DNA of 64,000 nucleotides from Clostridium neonatale (GTDB lineage: Bacteria > Bacillota > Clostridia > Clostridiales > Clostridiaceae): the NCBI RefSeq assembly GCF_001458595.1, contig NZ_LN890328.1, positions 1,082,925 through 1,146,924 of the forward strand, read 5' to 3'. The position numbers and the translations under genes are program-made. The notes below the pieces were generated by a model, which worked only from the letters and a program-made list of their open reading frames with translations, was not told the origin of the DNA and made no database searches. Positions 34,416-44,392 of the stretch are shown piece after piece; the first letter of the stretch is position 1, and each line of letters opens with the position of its first letter.

Positions 34416-37244
34416 CTAGTTGCTTAATTTTTTAGAATCGCTAACCAGCTTATAAAGTCTATTCATAGCTTCCATAGGATTTAAGCCTAAAATATCAATT
34501 TTGCTTATTTCTTTTATAAATGAATCTTTTTCTAGTGAATCAAATCCTATTTGCATAGAATCATTAGTACTCTTTTTATGCTTTTTACTATGTTGTTCTT
34601 CTTTAAGCTGTTTTATTTCATTTTGCAATTCTTCAATAATTTGTTTTTGCTTTTCTATTTCTTTTAAATTATTACTTTCATCTATATCTACTTTATTCTC
34701 ATAAACATTAACACTTGCATCACTACTTACTTTTTCTTCGACTATAACTCTGCTTTCATTTACATCTATAGCTGCTTCTTTAAATGATTCCTTATTTTCT
34801 TTTATTTCTGAAAAACTTGATACATTTTCAATATCAAACTTATTTTCACCTTCAAGATCAGATAAAATTTCACGAGCACGATTTATAACTTCATCTGGAA
34901 GACCTGCAAGCTTTGCAACTTCTATACCATAAGATTCATCTGCACCGCCTTCGATTATCTTTCTTAAGAAAACAACGCTGTCATTTGTCTTCTTAACAGC
35001 AACAGAGTAATTTTTAACTCCAGGTAATATTCCTTCAAGTTTAACAAGTTCATGATAATGTGTTGCAAATAAAGTTTTACATCTTAAATCTTTATTTTTA
35101 GTTATATATTCAATAACAGACCATGCAATTGAAAGTCCATCATAAGTTGAAGTACCACGTCCAACTTCATCAAGAAGAACTAAACTTTTAGATGTAGCAT
35201 TTTTAAGAATATTAGAAACTTCCCACATTTCAACCATAAAAGTAGATTTACCGCCAGCTAGATCATCTGATGCTCCAATTCTTGTAAATATCTTATCACA
35301 TATTGAAATATCTGCTTCTGTTGCTGGTACAAAAGATCCAATTTGCGCCATAAGAGTAATAAGTGCAACCTGTCTCATATAAGTAGATTTACCTGCCATG
35401 TTAGGTCCTGTAATAAGTAATAGTTCTTTATCTGTTTGATTACATGTTGTGCTATTAGATACAAATTCACCGTTGCCTATTACTTTTTCAACAACAGGAT
35501 GACGTCCATCTTTTATTTCTATAGTTCCTTCTTCGTTTATCTTAGGTTTAACATAATCATTTTCAAGAGCAACTAAAGCTAAAGTTGAGACCGCATCTAA
35601 GTTAGAAATTATTCTTGCTGCCTTTTTTAATCTACCTATTTCTTTTTCAACTTTATCTCTTACTTCAACGAATAAGTCATATTCTAAATTAACAAGCTTT
35701 TCTTCAGAACCTAAAATCTTATTTTCTAAATTTTTAAGATCTTCAGTTATATATCTTTCAGCATTTGCTAGTGTCTGCTTTCTTATATATCTTCCTTCTG
35801 GAATACTATCAAAGTTAGCTTTGCTTATTTCAATATAGTAACCAAATACTTTGTTATATCCAACCTTTAATGATTTAATTCCTGTAAATTCACGTTCTTC
35901 ATTTTCAAGCGCTGCAATTTTTTCTTTTCCATGAAGCTTCACATCACGAAGCTCATCTACAAGTTCATTATATTTATCCTTTATAATGTTTCCTTCTTTT
36001 ATTGTAAGTGATGGATCTTCTTTTATTGAATCTTCTAAAAGAGTTCTTACATCAGAAAGTTCATCTAAGTTTTCATAATACTCCATTAAAAGATCACTTT
36101 TTGCGTATTTTAAAAGTTCTTTAAGCTCTGGTATTTTTTCAAGAGATGCTTTTAAGCTCAGCATATCTTTTGCATTTACATTTTTATTTGATATTTTTCC
36201 AACAATTCTTTCAATATCATAAATTTCTTTAAGTGCTCTTCTTAAATCTTCATTAAAACTTATTGAATTATATAGTTCTTCTACACCACTAAGTCTTTTT
36301 TCTATTTGGGATTTCACAATAAGAGGTTCATCAATATATCTTCTTATTGTTCTTCCCCCCATAGTTGTTGCACTTTTATCTAAAACCCATAAAAGAGATC
36401 CTTTTTTAGTTTTTTCTCTTATGCTTTCAGTAAGTTCTAAGTTTCTTCTTGAATTACTGTCAATAACCATGTAATTTACTATTTCATATTGTTCAAGTAA
36501 ATTGATATTGCTTAAACTCATCATTTGAGTTTCATATATATATTTAAGAAGCACTCTACTTGTAATTTCACGTAAGTTTTCAAGAGCACCGGCTTCAAGA
36601 TCTGAAAATTGAGCTATAAGTTCTTCCTTAGATACTACAAATGTATTAAAGTTCTTTTTAGTTATAAGTGCAGAACATACACCTTTTATTTCGTTTATAA
36701 TATCCTCACTTGTATTTTCATCTAATAAAATTTCTTTTGGTGAAAGTTTTGCTATTTCATCTAAAAGACTTGCCATAGAATATGAAAAAGATGTTGTCTT
36801 AAATTCTCCTGTACTTATATCAGATGTAGCAATTCCAATTATTTCACCATCTTCATGTATAGCCATTAAATATGTATTATCATTTTCAAGATTAGAATTA
36901 TTATCTACAAATGTTCCTGGAGTTATGATTTTAACTACTCCACGTTTTACAATTCCCTTAGCTTGCTTTGGGTCTTCAAGCTGTTCACAGATAGCTACCT
37001 TATATCCCTTATTAACAAGTCTTGGTATATATGCAGCTGCAGCATGATGTGGTATGCCACACATTGGAGCTCTTTCTTCAAGTCCACAATTTTTCCCTGT
37101 TAAAACAAGTTCAAGTTCTCTTGATACTGTTATAGCATCTTCGAAGAACATTTCATAAAAGTCACCTAATCTATAAAATAGGATACAGTCACTATACTGC
37201 TCCTTTGTCTTCATGTATTCTACCATCATTGGCGTTAAAGCCAT
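34416..37244 (-). CDS. mutS: DNA mismatch repair protein MutS
   Basis: MutS recognises mismatches and recruits MutL. The 942-residue protein shows the mismatch-wedge motif GDFYEMF near residue 27, the connector, lever and clamp domains, and the ATPase with Walker [10 protein letters not shown] (613-621), Walker [13 protein letters not shown] and the ATHYHEL switch. It is longer than the usual 850-900 residues because of a Glu/Lys/Ser-rich insert (about 800-900) before the C-terminal helical tail [16 protein letters not shown]. It has its own AAAGGAGG ribosome-binding site and terminator and is separated from mutL-miaA by 31.7 kb of unrelated genes. Confidence 0.98.
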   Translation of the reverse strand: MALTPMMVEYMKTKEQYSDCILFYRLGDFYEMFFEDAITVSRELELVLTGKNCGLEERAPMCGIPHHAAAAYIPRLVNKGYKVAICEQLEDPKQAKGIVKRGVVKIITPGTFVDNNSNLENDNTYLMAIHEDGEIIGIATSDISTGEFKTTSFSYSMASLLDEIAKLSPKEILLDENTSEDIINEIKGVCSALITKKNFNTFVVSKEELIAQFSDLEAGALENLREITSRVLLKYIYETQMMSLSNINLLEQYEIVNYMVIDSNSRRNLELTESIREKTKKGSLLWVLDKSATTMGGRTIRRYIDEPLIVKSQIEKRLSGVEELYNSISFNEDLRRALKEIYDIERIVGKISNKNVNAKDMLSLKASLEKIPELKELLKYAKSDLLMEYYENLDELSDVRTLLEDSIKEDPSLTIKEGNIIKDKYNELVDELRDVKLHGKEKIAALENEEREFTGIKSLKVGYNKVFGYYIEISKANFDSIPEGRYIRKQTLANAERYITEDLKNLENKILGSEEKLVNLEYDLFVEVRDKVEKEIGRLKKAARIISNLDAVSTLALVALENDYVKPKINEEGTIEIKDGRHPVVEKVIGNGEFVSNSTTCNQTDKELLLITGPNMAGKSTYMRQVALITLMAQIGSFVPATEADISICDKIFTRIGASDDLAGGKSTFMVEMWEVSNILKNATSKSLVLLDEVGRGTSTYDGLSIAWSVIEYITKNKDLRCKTLFATHYHELVKLEGILPGVKNYSVAVKKTNDSVVFLRKIIEGGADESYGIEVAKLAGLPDEVINRAREILSDLEGENKFDIENVSSFSEIKENKESFKEAAIDVNESRVIVEEKVSSDASVNVYENKVDIDESNNLKEIEKQKQIIEELQNEIKQLKEEQHSKKHKKSTNDSMQIGFDSLEKDSFIKEISKIDILGLNPMEAMNRLYKLVSDSKKLSN

Positions 37245-37448
37245 AATAAAAAGCCTCCTTTATCGCAATGCTATACTTTTATATCTATAATTTAATTTCT
37301 AGTATTGTATAGCTAGAGTGTTGTCTATTTTTATATTTTTTAAACTTAAAATTCAGTCTTATTTTAACATAGCTTGATTATGTAATCAAAGTATTTAATA
37401 TAACTCATTTGTAATGAGGAGTTAAAAATGAATAAAGAAGAAGAAATA

Positions 37449-37504
37449 AAAGTCAGATATTAGTTTAAAATTCAAATCATAAATTTTAAACTATATCTGA
37501 CTTT
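37449..37504 (-). terminator. Terminator of the cytidylate-kinase-like gene
   Basis: A long stem, AAAGTCAGATAT...TTTAAAATT (37449-37472) with the complementary 37482-37504, has one mismatch and opens into a T-rich stretch on the minus strand, 12 bp after the stop codon. Confidence 0.85.
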
Positions 37505-37515
37505 CTAACAACAAA

Positions 37516-38139
37516 TTAATTTTCCATTCTTAAATTTATATATGATTTAATTAATTGTACACTTTTTTCAAATCCGAGCACACTGGTATCAATACTCAAA
37601 TCATAATTTTTAGGATCTTCCCATTTTTCTCCTGTATGATAATAATAATACTCACTTCTGTACTTATCCATTTTTTTAATATGCTTAGCTGCATCTTTTT
37701 CGTTCATACATAGGCGCTCCATTTCATGCTTAATACATTCTTCAGCACATGCATGAATAAATATTTTAAATACATTTGGCTTATCTTTCAATATATAATC
37801 TGCACATCTTCCTATGACAACATATGATTCTTTTTCAGCTAGTTCACGAAGTACCTTGGCCTGATAATTAAATAAATTATCATTAGACGTAAAATCACTG
37901 CTTTCAGGAGGTATTAGTTCTCCTTGATAAACTTTTTTAGATACTTTATATAACAAACTCTTTTTCACATGTTCATCTACGTTTAAGAATAATAATTCGT
38001 TAATTCCACTATCTTCTGAAGCAAGACGTAAAAGCTCTCTATCATACATATTGATACCATAATCATTTGAAATCATTTTCCCAATTGTTGTTCCACCACT
38101 TCCACATGTTCTTGTAATTGCAATCACAAAATTTTTCAT
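37516..38139 (-). CDS. Cytidylate kinase-like family protein
   Basis: The 207-residue protein resembles the Cytidylate_kin2/AAA_26 family: an N-terminal modified P-loop AITRTCGSGGTTIGKMI, the YDRELL segment, VIGRCADYIL and an arginine-containing lid (ERLCMNEKDAAKHIKKMDK). Many clostridia carry one to several such genes next to unrelated operons, and their substrate is not established; it need not be CMP. It is monocistronic, between mutS and the LDH-family gene. The ribosome-binding site is GAGGGGG. Confidence 0.85.
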   Translation of the reverse strand: MKNFVIAITRTCGSGGTTIGKMISNDYGINMYDRELLRLASEDSGINELLFLNVDEHVKKSLLYKVSKKVYQGELIPPESSDFTSNDNLFNYQAKVLRELAEKESYVVIGRCADYILKDKPNVFKIFIHACAEECIKHEMERLCMNEKDAAKHIKKMDKYRSEYYYYHTGEKWEDPKNYDLSIDTSVLGFEKSVQLIKSYINLRMEN

Positions 38140-38360
38140 ATCTCTCTGCCCCCTCTTTTAATAAAAATGATTATATTTAATTATCGAAATATTTTTATTA
38201 AATTTATCAATTATTGTAAAAATATAATTTGCTTAAATTTTAATTATTAACCATTCTTTAAATTATATGTAATAAAATCATAAAAGAATCATATATGTTA
38301 TTATTTATATAATTTTTTAATAAAATAGATTCTAAAAAAATGATTAATTTAAAATATAAA

Positions 38361-38403
38361 AAACTTATAAGCAAATGTATCGATTATTTTATTTGCTTAT
38401 AAG
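38361..38403 (-). terminator. Terminator of the LDH-family gene
   Basis: CTTATAAGCAAAT (38364-38376) pairs with ATTTGCTTATAAG (38391-38403) and is followed by a T6 run on the minus strand. It is 22 bp after the stop codon. Confidence 0.9.
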
Positions 38404-38425
38404 CTTTTTATTATTTATCTAAATT

Positions 38426-39370
38426 CTACTTAATTTTACTAATGTTTTCTTTAATTACACTGCAAGAATGCTTAAATTCTTTTAATTCTCCATCATTTAA
38501 TTTAAGCTCTAATACTTTTTCAACTCCATCTTTTCCTATAATACATGGAGTACTTGCAAATAATCCTTCTTCACCATATTGTCCTTCAAGAAGTGTTGAA
38601 CAAGGCATTATTTGCTTTTCATCATGGAATATGCATTGAACAAATCTAGCCAAAGTTGAAGCAATTCCAAATTCTGTTGCACCTTTACCAGTAAATGTTA
38701 TCCATCCTGCAGCAGCAGCTTCTTTAGCTAATGTTTTTTTATCTAAATTTCCAAATGTTTTTGGATCTTCAATTTCAAGTTCTGAAAGTGGCTTTCCAGC
38801 AAATGAAACTTGTGACCATGCAGCCATTTGAGATTCTCCATGTTCTCCAAGCATATATGCACTTATTGATTTATGATCAACACCTGTTTCACGAGCTATG
38901 ATTGCTCTTAAACGTGAACTATCAAGGCCTGTACCTGTTCCAAACACTCTGTTTTTAGGAAAACCTGAAAGTTCATAAACTCTTTTTGCAATAATATCAC
39001 ATGGATTTGTTATATTAATAAAGATCCCATTAAATCCGCCATCTACAACTCTTTTAATAAAGCTATCAACCATGTCTATGCTTCCTTGTAATTCATCTAA
39101 ACGATCATGAGTCTGAGTTATAATTCCAACACTTATTACTACGATATGGCAGTCTTTAAGATCCTCATATTCACCTGTTTTTATGTTTACTCTGTGAGGC
39201 AGATATGTAACACTATCAATTAAATCCTGTCTTTCACTGATTGCTTTTTGCTTGTTAGTATCAACTAAAATTAATTCATCTACAATTCCTTGAGTAGCTA
39301 AACTAAATGCACAATGTGCACCAACATGTCCAACTCCAATGATTCCCACTCTTTTTAAATTTGTTGTCAA
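38426..39370 (-). CDS. ldh: L-lactate/L-2-hydroxyisocaproate dehydrogenase-family enzyme
   Basis: About 314 residues with the NAD-binding GIIGVGHVGAHCAFSL motif, catalytic His in MLGEHGESQ, the TGLDSSRLR substrate-binding Arg and the ITNPCDIIA segment of the LDH/MDH superfamily. The active-site loop reads VGIITQTHDRLDEL instead of the usual AGANQ-P-G-E-x-R, one residue shorter, so 2-hydroxyisocaproate or another 2-oxo acid may be the real substrate. The start is set at TTG 39370, 6-8 bases after AAGGAGATG; an ATG at 39379 is part of that ribosome-binding site. A consensus promoter lies just upstream and a terminator downstream, so it is monocistronic. Confidence 0.85.
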   Translation of the reverse strand: MTTNLKRVGIIGVGHVGAHCAFSLATQGIVDELILVDTNKQKAISERQDLIDSVTYLPHRVNIKTGEYEDLKDCHIVVISVGIITQTHDRLDELQGSIDMVDSFIKRVVDGGFNGIFINITNPCDIIAKRVYELSGFPKNRVFGTGTGLDSSRLRAIIARETGVDHKSISAYMLGEHGESQMAAWSQVSFAGKPLSELEIEDPKTFGNLDKKTLAKEAAAAGWITFTGKGATEFGIASTLARFVQCIFHDEKQIMPCSTLLEGQYGEEGLFASTPCIIGKDGVEKVLELKLNDGELKEFKHSCSVIKENISKIK

Positions 39371-39397
39371 AATAATCATCTCCTTACACTACTGTAA

Positions 39398-39426
39398 ATT
39401 ATAGTCTTACAGATGATAAAAATCAA
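39398..39426 (-). promoter_or_regulatory. Sigma-A promoter of the LDH-family gene
   Basis: TTGATT (39426-39421) and TATAAT (39403-39398) on the minus strand have a 17-bp spacer, 27 bp before the start codon. Confidence 0.8.
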
Positions 39427-39463
39427 TTATTTTATATATTTTATTGATAAATTCACTATAGAG

Positions 39464-39643
39464 TTAGAGCTTTGTTAGCACATTCATATGTTTGGTTTTA
39501 TCTTTTGACCTTTTATGCTTATCTTTTTTTGGATTAACATCTATTTTTGATAAAGCTCTTTCGCTGTTAATATGGAATGTAACTTTTACATCATTATATG
39601 CATATTGATACAATGTCTTAATATCAAAAATTCTATTAAATAC
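39464..39643 (-). pseudogene. Coding-like remnant without a start codon
   Basis: A 59-codon open stretch in the 380-bp space upstream of the LDH-family promoter reads FDIKTLYQYAYNDVKVTF..., then a Lys/Asp/His-rich tail ending NVLTKL and a stop. It has no start codon (an in-frame TAG precedes it) and no ribosome-binding site. The residue make-up is protein-like rather than AT noise. I do not recognise the family. Confidence 0.3.
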
Positions 39644-39667
39644 CTAAATGCTCTTAATAAATAAACA

Positions 39668-39693
39668 AACCAAACTATAAAAATAGTTTGGTT
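39668..39693 (-). terminator. Terminator of the class I amidotransferase-like gene
   Basis: AACCAAACTAT (39668-39678) pairs with ATAGTTTGGTT (39683-39693) with a 4-base loop and a T-rich tail on the minus strand, 70 bp after the stop codon. Confidence 0.75.
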
Positions 39694-39763
39694 ATAAAAA
39701 TTTAATCTATACCCTTCGTAAAATATTAACAGTAATACTAACATAAGTTTCACTCTGTATATT

Positions 39764-40477
39764 TTAATTCTGTGAGCATATTTCCACAAACTCTTGAAAA
39801 AGTCTTAGCTGATCTTCCATTCCTTCTGGATGCCATTGAACTCCAGCCATATAGAAGTCACCTTCATATTCAACTCCTTCAATGACACCATCTTCACAGC
39901 ACTTTGCTGCAACTCTTAAATTTGATCCTATTATTTTTATACATTGCTCATGAAAAGAATTAACCTGAACTTCGTTCTCATTATATATATCTTTAAGAAA
40001 GGAATTCTCACACAGCGTAACCTTATGAAGCTTTTCATCAATCCTATGACCTGTTCCTTTATGATACACTTCAGTATTCAGTTCACTATCAATACTCTGT
40101 ACAAGAGTTCCACCTTGAAGTACATTAATAAGCTGGCAGCCTCTGCATACACCTAAAATAGGTTTTTTCTTTTTCTTTGCTACTAAAAACAAATCTCTTT
40201 CAAATTTATTTCTAAGATCATCTTCTTTTGCTTCTTTTTCCAAAGACTTTTCTCCATACCAATTTGATTTTACATTACATCCTCCAGTAAATATAATTCC
40301 ATCAACATCTTCAATAAGTCTATTAAGCTCTTCCTCACTATATTTCTGAAGCAATGGCAGAATTATAGGTATACCATTTGCTTTTTCAATTTTATCTATA
40401 TATTCATATCCAACCTGTGAGTAATTTCTAAATACATCTTTTCTAATATATGATGTAATCCCTATAACTGGCTTCAT
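39764..40477 (-). CDS. Gamma-glutamyl-gamma-aminobutyrate hydrolase (PuuD-like, peptidase C26)
   Basis: Class I glutamine amidotransferase-like enzyme of about 237 residues. The nucleophile Cys is in PILGVCRGCQLINVLQGG, the oxyanion/loop segment in GIIFTGGCNV, and the catalytic His/Glu in GVQWHPE. Relatives hydrolyse gamma-glutamyl-GABA or other gamma-glutamyl amides. The start is set at ATG 40477 (MKPVIGITSY, the typical N-terminus) with AAAGGGATT just upstream; an in-frame TTG further up would include the ribosome-binding site. It follows the opp operon on the same strand with no terminator seen between them, so it could be a downstream member. Confidence 0.88.
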   Translation of the reverse strand: MKPVIGITSYIRKDVFRNYSQVGYEYIDKIEKANGIPIILPLLQKYSEEELNRLIEDVDGIIFTGGCNVKSNWYGEKSLEKEAKEDDLRNKFERDLFLVAKKKKKPILGVCRGCQLINVLQGGTLVQSIDSELNTEVYHKGTGHRIDEKLHKVTLCENSFLKDIYNENEVQVNSFHEQCIKIIGSNLRVAAKCCEDGVIEGVEYEGDFYMAGVQWHPEGMEDQLRLFQEFVEICSQN

Positions 40478-40588
40478 TTTTAATCCCTTTCTTCTCAAAT
40501 TTATTTATCATTTAGTATTTCTGATCTTATACATTATATTATGTTTAACAACTACATATATTTACATCATTTTATCACATATACATCA

Positions 40589-41578
40589 TTATTTTTCAAT
40601 ATTATGACATGCTACAAAATGCTCTTTTTTTATCTCTATTAATTCTGGATTTTTTTTAAGGCACACTTCACTTGAATACCTACATCTGTTATAAAAGCTG
40701 CATCCCTTATTTTCTTTTGAAACTTCCAATTCATCCTCATCAAGATTTACCATGACTTTTCTAAGTTTTGGATGTTTTACAGGAATTGATTCAAGAAGCT
40801 TTTTAGTATATGGATGAACAGGATTTTCAAAAAGTTCATCTCTGTTTCCTATTTCAACTATTTTACCAAGATACATGACAGCAATCTTATCACAAAAATA
40901 CTTCACCACACCAAGATCATGTGATATGAATAAAAAAGTAAGTGAATATTTCTCTTTAAGTTCATTTAATAAATTAATGATTTGCGCTTGTATAGAAACA
41001 TCTAGTGCTGCTACTGGTTCATCTGCCACTATAAATTTGGGCTGTACTGCTAGAGCTCTTGCAATTACAATCCTCTGTCTTTGTCCTCCACTGAATTCAT
41101 GTGGATAGCGATCCATAGCGTCTTTATCCACTCCGCATATTTCAAGATAATGCTCTGCCATTTCAAGTGCTTTTTTACCTTTTGCAAGTTTATGCTTTTC
41201 TATTCCTTCTGTAATTATCTTTCCTATTTTCATTTTGTTATCAAGGCTTGCAAAAGGATCCTGGAATATTATCTGCATATCCTTTCTCAAGGCTGACATA
41301 TCTTTACGGCTTATTTCATGCTTATTTTCAAAATCGAATAAGATCTTATCTTCAAATACAACTCGGCCTCCATCACCTTCTATGAGTTTTAATATTGCTC
41401 TTGCTGTAGTAGATTTTCCACATCCTGATTCACCGACAAGACCAAAACTTTCACCTCTTTCAATGGAGAAAGAAACATTATCTACTGCATTTACAGATGA
41501 TTTTTCCCTTCCAAAGAAATCTTTATCAATAACGTATTTTTTTCTTAATCCTTCAACCTTTAAAATAACATCACTCAC
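40589..41578 (-). CDS. oppF: Oligopeptide ABC transporter ATP-binding protein OppF
   Basis: About 330 residues with Walker A GESGCGKST, signature FSGGQRQR, Walker B FIVADEPVAALD, and the C-terminal oligopeptide/dipeptide extension with a Cys cluster (GCSFYNRCRYSSEVC). The start is set at GTG 41578 (SDVILKVEGLRKKY), which has AAAAGGAGGTGG 7 bases upstream and overlaps the oppD stop by 8 bp; a longer frame to 41629 has no such site. It forms the ATPase heterodimer with OppD and powers peptide (or nickel/dipeptide) import. Confidence 0.92.
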   Translation of the reverse strand: MSDVILKVEGLRKKYVIDKDFFGREKSSVNAVDNVSFSIERGESFGLVGESGCGKSTTARAILKLIEGDGGRVVFEDKILFDFENKHEISRKDMSALRKDMQIIFQDPFASLDNKMKIGKIITEGIEKHKLAKGKKALEMAEHYLEICGVDKDAMDRYPHEFSGGQRQRIVIARALAVQPKFIVADEPVAALDVSIQAQIINLLNELKEKYSLTFLFISHDLGVVKYFCDKIAVMYLGKIVEIGNRDELFENPVHPYTKKLLESIPVKHPKLRKVMVNLDEDELEVSKENKGCSFYNRCRYSSEVCLKKNPELIEIKKEHFVACHNIEK

Positions 41579-42563
41579 TTTTATCCACCTCCTTTTCATA
41601 AAGCCAGCATGCAGCCATGTGTTTTTCATTTATTATAAATAAAGGTGGCTCTAAATCTGTACATTTTGAACAGAACTTTTTACTACACCTTGTGCTAAAT
41701 CTGCAGCCCTTTGGCATTTCATCTAGTTTAGGCACCATACCATTTATACTTGGAAGAGACTTTCCAACTTGTCCCATATGAGGCTGTGATTCTAAAAGAC
41801 CGATTGTATACGGATGTTTTGCATTATCAAAAATCTCATTAACATCTGCTTTTTCAACAATCTTTCCTCCGTATAAAACTACAACTTCATCACATATTTC
41901 TGCAACTACAGATAAATCATGAGTAATAAAAAGGATTGATGTATTCCTCTTTTCATTAAGCTGTTTAAGAAGATATAAAATCTGAGATTGTATTGTAACA
42001 TCAAGTGCAGTTGTTGGTTCATCTGCAATTATTATTTCAGGCTCACAACTTAAAGCCATTGCAATCATGACACGTTGACGCATTCCTCCACTTAAATTAT
42101 GTGGATAAGCATTATATATTTTTTCAGGATTAGGTATGTGAACATCCTTAAGAAGCTCAATGACTTTATCTTTAAGCTCCTGTCCCTTAATATTTTTATG
42201 TATCTTTAACGGTTCTCCAATCTGTCTTCCAATCTTGAATAACGGATTAAGGGAAGTCATTGGCTCCTGAAATATCATAGAGATATTGTTACCTCTTATT
42301 TTTTGAAGCTCATTTTCCTTAAGCTTTGATAAGTCTTTTCCATTAAAGAAGATCTCACCTTTATCAATACTGCTTGTCTTCTCTGGAAGAAGGTTCATTA
42401 TTGATAATCCTAAAGTACTCTTACCACATCCTGATTCCCCGATCATGCCAAGGATTTTTCCATTATTCATATCAAAGCTGACATCATCAACTGCAGTAAC
42501 CTTACTATCACCCTGAAGAAAGCTTACACTTAAATTTCTAATAGAAAGCTTTTTTTCATCCAT
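41571..42563 (-). CDS. oppD: Oligopeptide ABC transporter ATP-binding protein OppD
   Basis: The 330-residue ATPase has Walker A GESGCGKST, Q-loop MIFQEPMTSLNP, signature LSGGMRQR, Walker B IIIADEPTTALD and the C-terminal oligo_HPY extension with four clustered cysteines (GCRFSTRCSKKFCSKC). It lies 13 bp after oppC and overlaps oppF, inside the order oppA-oppB-oppC-oppD-oppF. The specificity is set by OppA, not by this subunit. Confidence 0.94.
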   Translation of the reverse strand: MDEKKLSIRNLSVSFLQGDSKVTAVDDVSFDMNNGKILGMIGESGCGKSTLGLSIMNLLPEKTSSIDKGEIFFNGKDLSKLKENELQKIRGNNISMIFQEPMTSLNPLFKIGRQIGEPLKIHKNIKGQELKDKVIELLKDVHIPNPEKIYNAYPHNLSGGMRQRVMIAMALSCEPEIIIADEPTTALDVTIQSQILYLLKQLNEKRNTSILFITHDLSVVAEICDEVVVLYGGKIVEKADVNEIFDNAKHPYTIGLLESQPHMGQVGKSLPSINGMVPKLDEMPKGCRFSTRCSKKFCSKCTDLEPPLFIINEKHMAACWLYEKEVDKSE

Positions 42564-42576
42564 AATATTACGCCTC

Positions 42577-43416
42577 CTAAATTTTCATTTTTGGATCAAG
42601 GGCATCTCTTAACCCATCACCTACAAAATTAATACACAATACTGATAAGAATACCAAAAGTCCTGTCGGTATCCATAACCACCATTCATACTGAAGCACC
42701 CTCATGCTCTGTGCTGCTGAAAGCATATTCCCCCAGCTTGGCTGTGGCTGTTTTACCCCAAGACCAAGAAAACTTATTCCTGCTTCCATCAAAATTCCAT
42801 TAGCAACATTAAGTGTTGCATTTACAATAATAGGTGATAATACATTAGGAAGAAGGTGCTTACTTATTATTTCAAAACTACTAAGTCCCATAGCTCTTGC
42901 TGCTTCAATGAATTCACTCTGTTTTAAAGATAGAATTTTTGCCCTTACAATACGTGAAACTCCAGTCCATTGAAGACACCCTATTATAAGAATGATATTC
43001 CATACACTTGCACCAAATAGTGCTGCTATTGTAATTGCAATCACAAAAAAAGGAAAACACATTACAGTATCAACTACACGCATTACTATATTATCAACCC
43101 ATTTTCCATAAAAACCACTTATGCATCCAAGACTTACTCCAATTAGAAGCTGTATTACAGTAGCGCATAATGTCACTCCAAGAGAAACCCTGCCTCCATA
43201 AAGAAGTCTTGTAAATACATCTCTTCCAAGTTCATCTGTTCCAAGAATATGTAATGAATTAGGTGCGCTTTCTATATTCATAAGATCTATAGAATCTCTG
43301 TCAAAAGATGTTATAAACGGAGCAAAGACTGCTGCTAAAACAAATATAGTCAGTATAACTAAGCCAATAACAGCCAGTTTATTTTTTAGAAATCTCTTTA
43401 AAACTTCATTTTTCAC
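42577..43416 (-). CDS. oppC: Oligopeptide ABC transporter permease OppC
   Basis: About 279 residues with the N-terminal OppC_N segment (FLKNKLAVIGLVILTIFVLAAVFAPFI), five further membrane helices and the cytoplasmic EAA loop EAARAMGLSSFEIISKHLLPN that contacts the ATPases. The start is set at GTG 43416 because the AGGAGG site lies 9 bases upstream; the ATG at 43446 would put that site inside the gene. It begins 13 bp after the oppB stop codon. Confidence 0.92.
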   Translation of the reverse strand: MKNEVLKRFLKNKLAVIGLVILTIFVLAAVFAPFITSFDRDSIDLMNIESAPNSLHILGTDELGRDVFTRLLYGGRVSLGVTLCATVIQLLIGVSLGCISGFYGKWVDNIVMRVVDTVMCFPFFVIAITIAALFGASVWNIILIIGCLQWTGVSRIVRAKILSLKQSEFIEAARAMGLSSFEIISKHLLPNVLSPIIVNATLNVANGILMEAGISFLGLGVKQPQPSWGNMLSAAQSMRVLQYEWWLWIPTGLLVFLSVLCINFVGDGLRDALDPKMKI

Positions 43417-43429
43417 CTGTATCTTCCTC

Positions 43430-44392
43430 CTAATCATATTTAACACGCTTATCTACAACTACATAAAGCACATCTGCAAGTAAATTGGCAAAAAGGCTTA
43501 TTACTGCAACCATCATTACAATTCCAATAATAAGAGGATAATCACGTGCCATTACTGCATTATAATTAAGCCTTCCTATTCCAGGCCACACAAAAATTGT
43601 TTCTGTAAGCAGCGCTCCTGAAATAAGTGATGGTATTTGCATTGTTACAACAGTAATCAAAGGCAGAAGTTCATTCTTTAATGCATGTACATAAATTATC
43701 GCCTTTCTTTTTACTCCCTTAGCCTTTGCTGTACGTATATAATCAGCCTTTAAAATCTCTATCATATCAGAACGTGTGTAACGCATTAAACTTGCAGTAT
43801 TCATAAGTCCAAGGACAATCATTGGAAGTATCATATGTTTTGCAATATCAAATATCTGTGCCCATCCACTATAGGACATTCCAGTTGTAACCATCCCCGA
43901 AATTGGAAGCCATCCAAGTTCTACAGAAAATATCTTTATTAAAAGCATTCCAAAGAAAAATGCTGGAATAGACAATCCCATAAATGCAAATACTGTAACA
44001 ATATAATCAATTTTTGTCCTCTGATGTGTTGCACTTATAACACCACATGGAATAGCTATTGCTATGCTTAATATAAGTGAGCATATGGATAAAATAACTG
44101 TATTTCCAATACAGCTTCCTATTACTGAAACAACCGGCTGTTTAAAGGCAATGGAATATCCAAGATCACCATGAAGTGCGCGTATAAGCCATTTGAAATA
44201 CTGCACAGGAAGAGGATCATTATATCCAAGTCTCTCAAGCATTTGTTCCTTCATCTCAAGTGAAAGATTAGGATCCATCATTGTTGAAAATGGATCACCT
44301 GGCTGGAGATTTACAAGAGCAAATACAATTATAGATATTCCAATTAAAACTGGAATAGTCTGTATTAATCGCTTAACAATATATTTTTTCAA
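43430..44392 (-). CDS. oppB: Oligopeptide ABC transporter permease OppB
   Basis: The 320-residue permease has six predicted helices, the N-terminal KRLIQTIPVLIGISIIVFALVNLQPGDPF typical of OppB/DppB and the EAA loop RTAKAKGVKRKAIIYVHALKN. It starts with TTG and AAAGGGG upstream. A 410-bp gap separates it from oppA, unusual within an opp operon, and contains a hairpin that could reduce read-through from oppA. Confidence 0.93.
   Translation of the reverse strand: MKKYIVKRLIQTIPVLIGISIIVFALVNLQPGDPFSTMMDPNLSLEMKEQMLERLGYNDPLPVQYFKWLIRALHGDLGYSIAFKQPVVSVIGSCIGNTVILSICSLILSIAIAIPCGVISATHQRTKIDYIVTVFAFMGLSIPAFFFGMLLIKIFSVELGWLPISGMVTTGMSYSGWAQIFDIAKHMILPMIVLGLMNTASLMRYTRSDMIEILKADYIRTAKAKGVKRKAIIYVHALKNELLPLITVVTMQIPSLISGALLTETIFVWPGIGRLNYNAVMARDYPLIIGIVMMVAVISLFANLLADVLYVVVDKRVKYD

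Noticed and set aside
39586..39789. 67-codon minus-strand frame between the LDH-family and amidotransferase-like genes
   Set aside because: It overlaps the terminator hairpin at 39668-39693 and the end of the upstream gene, and has no ribosome-binding site.
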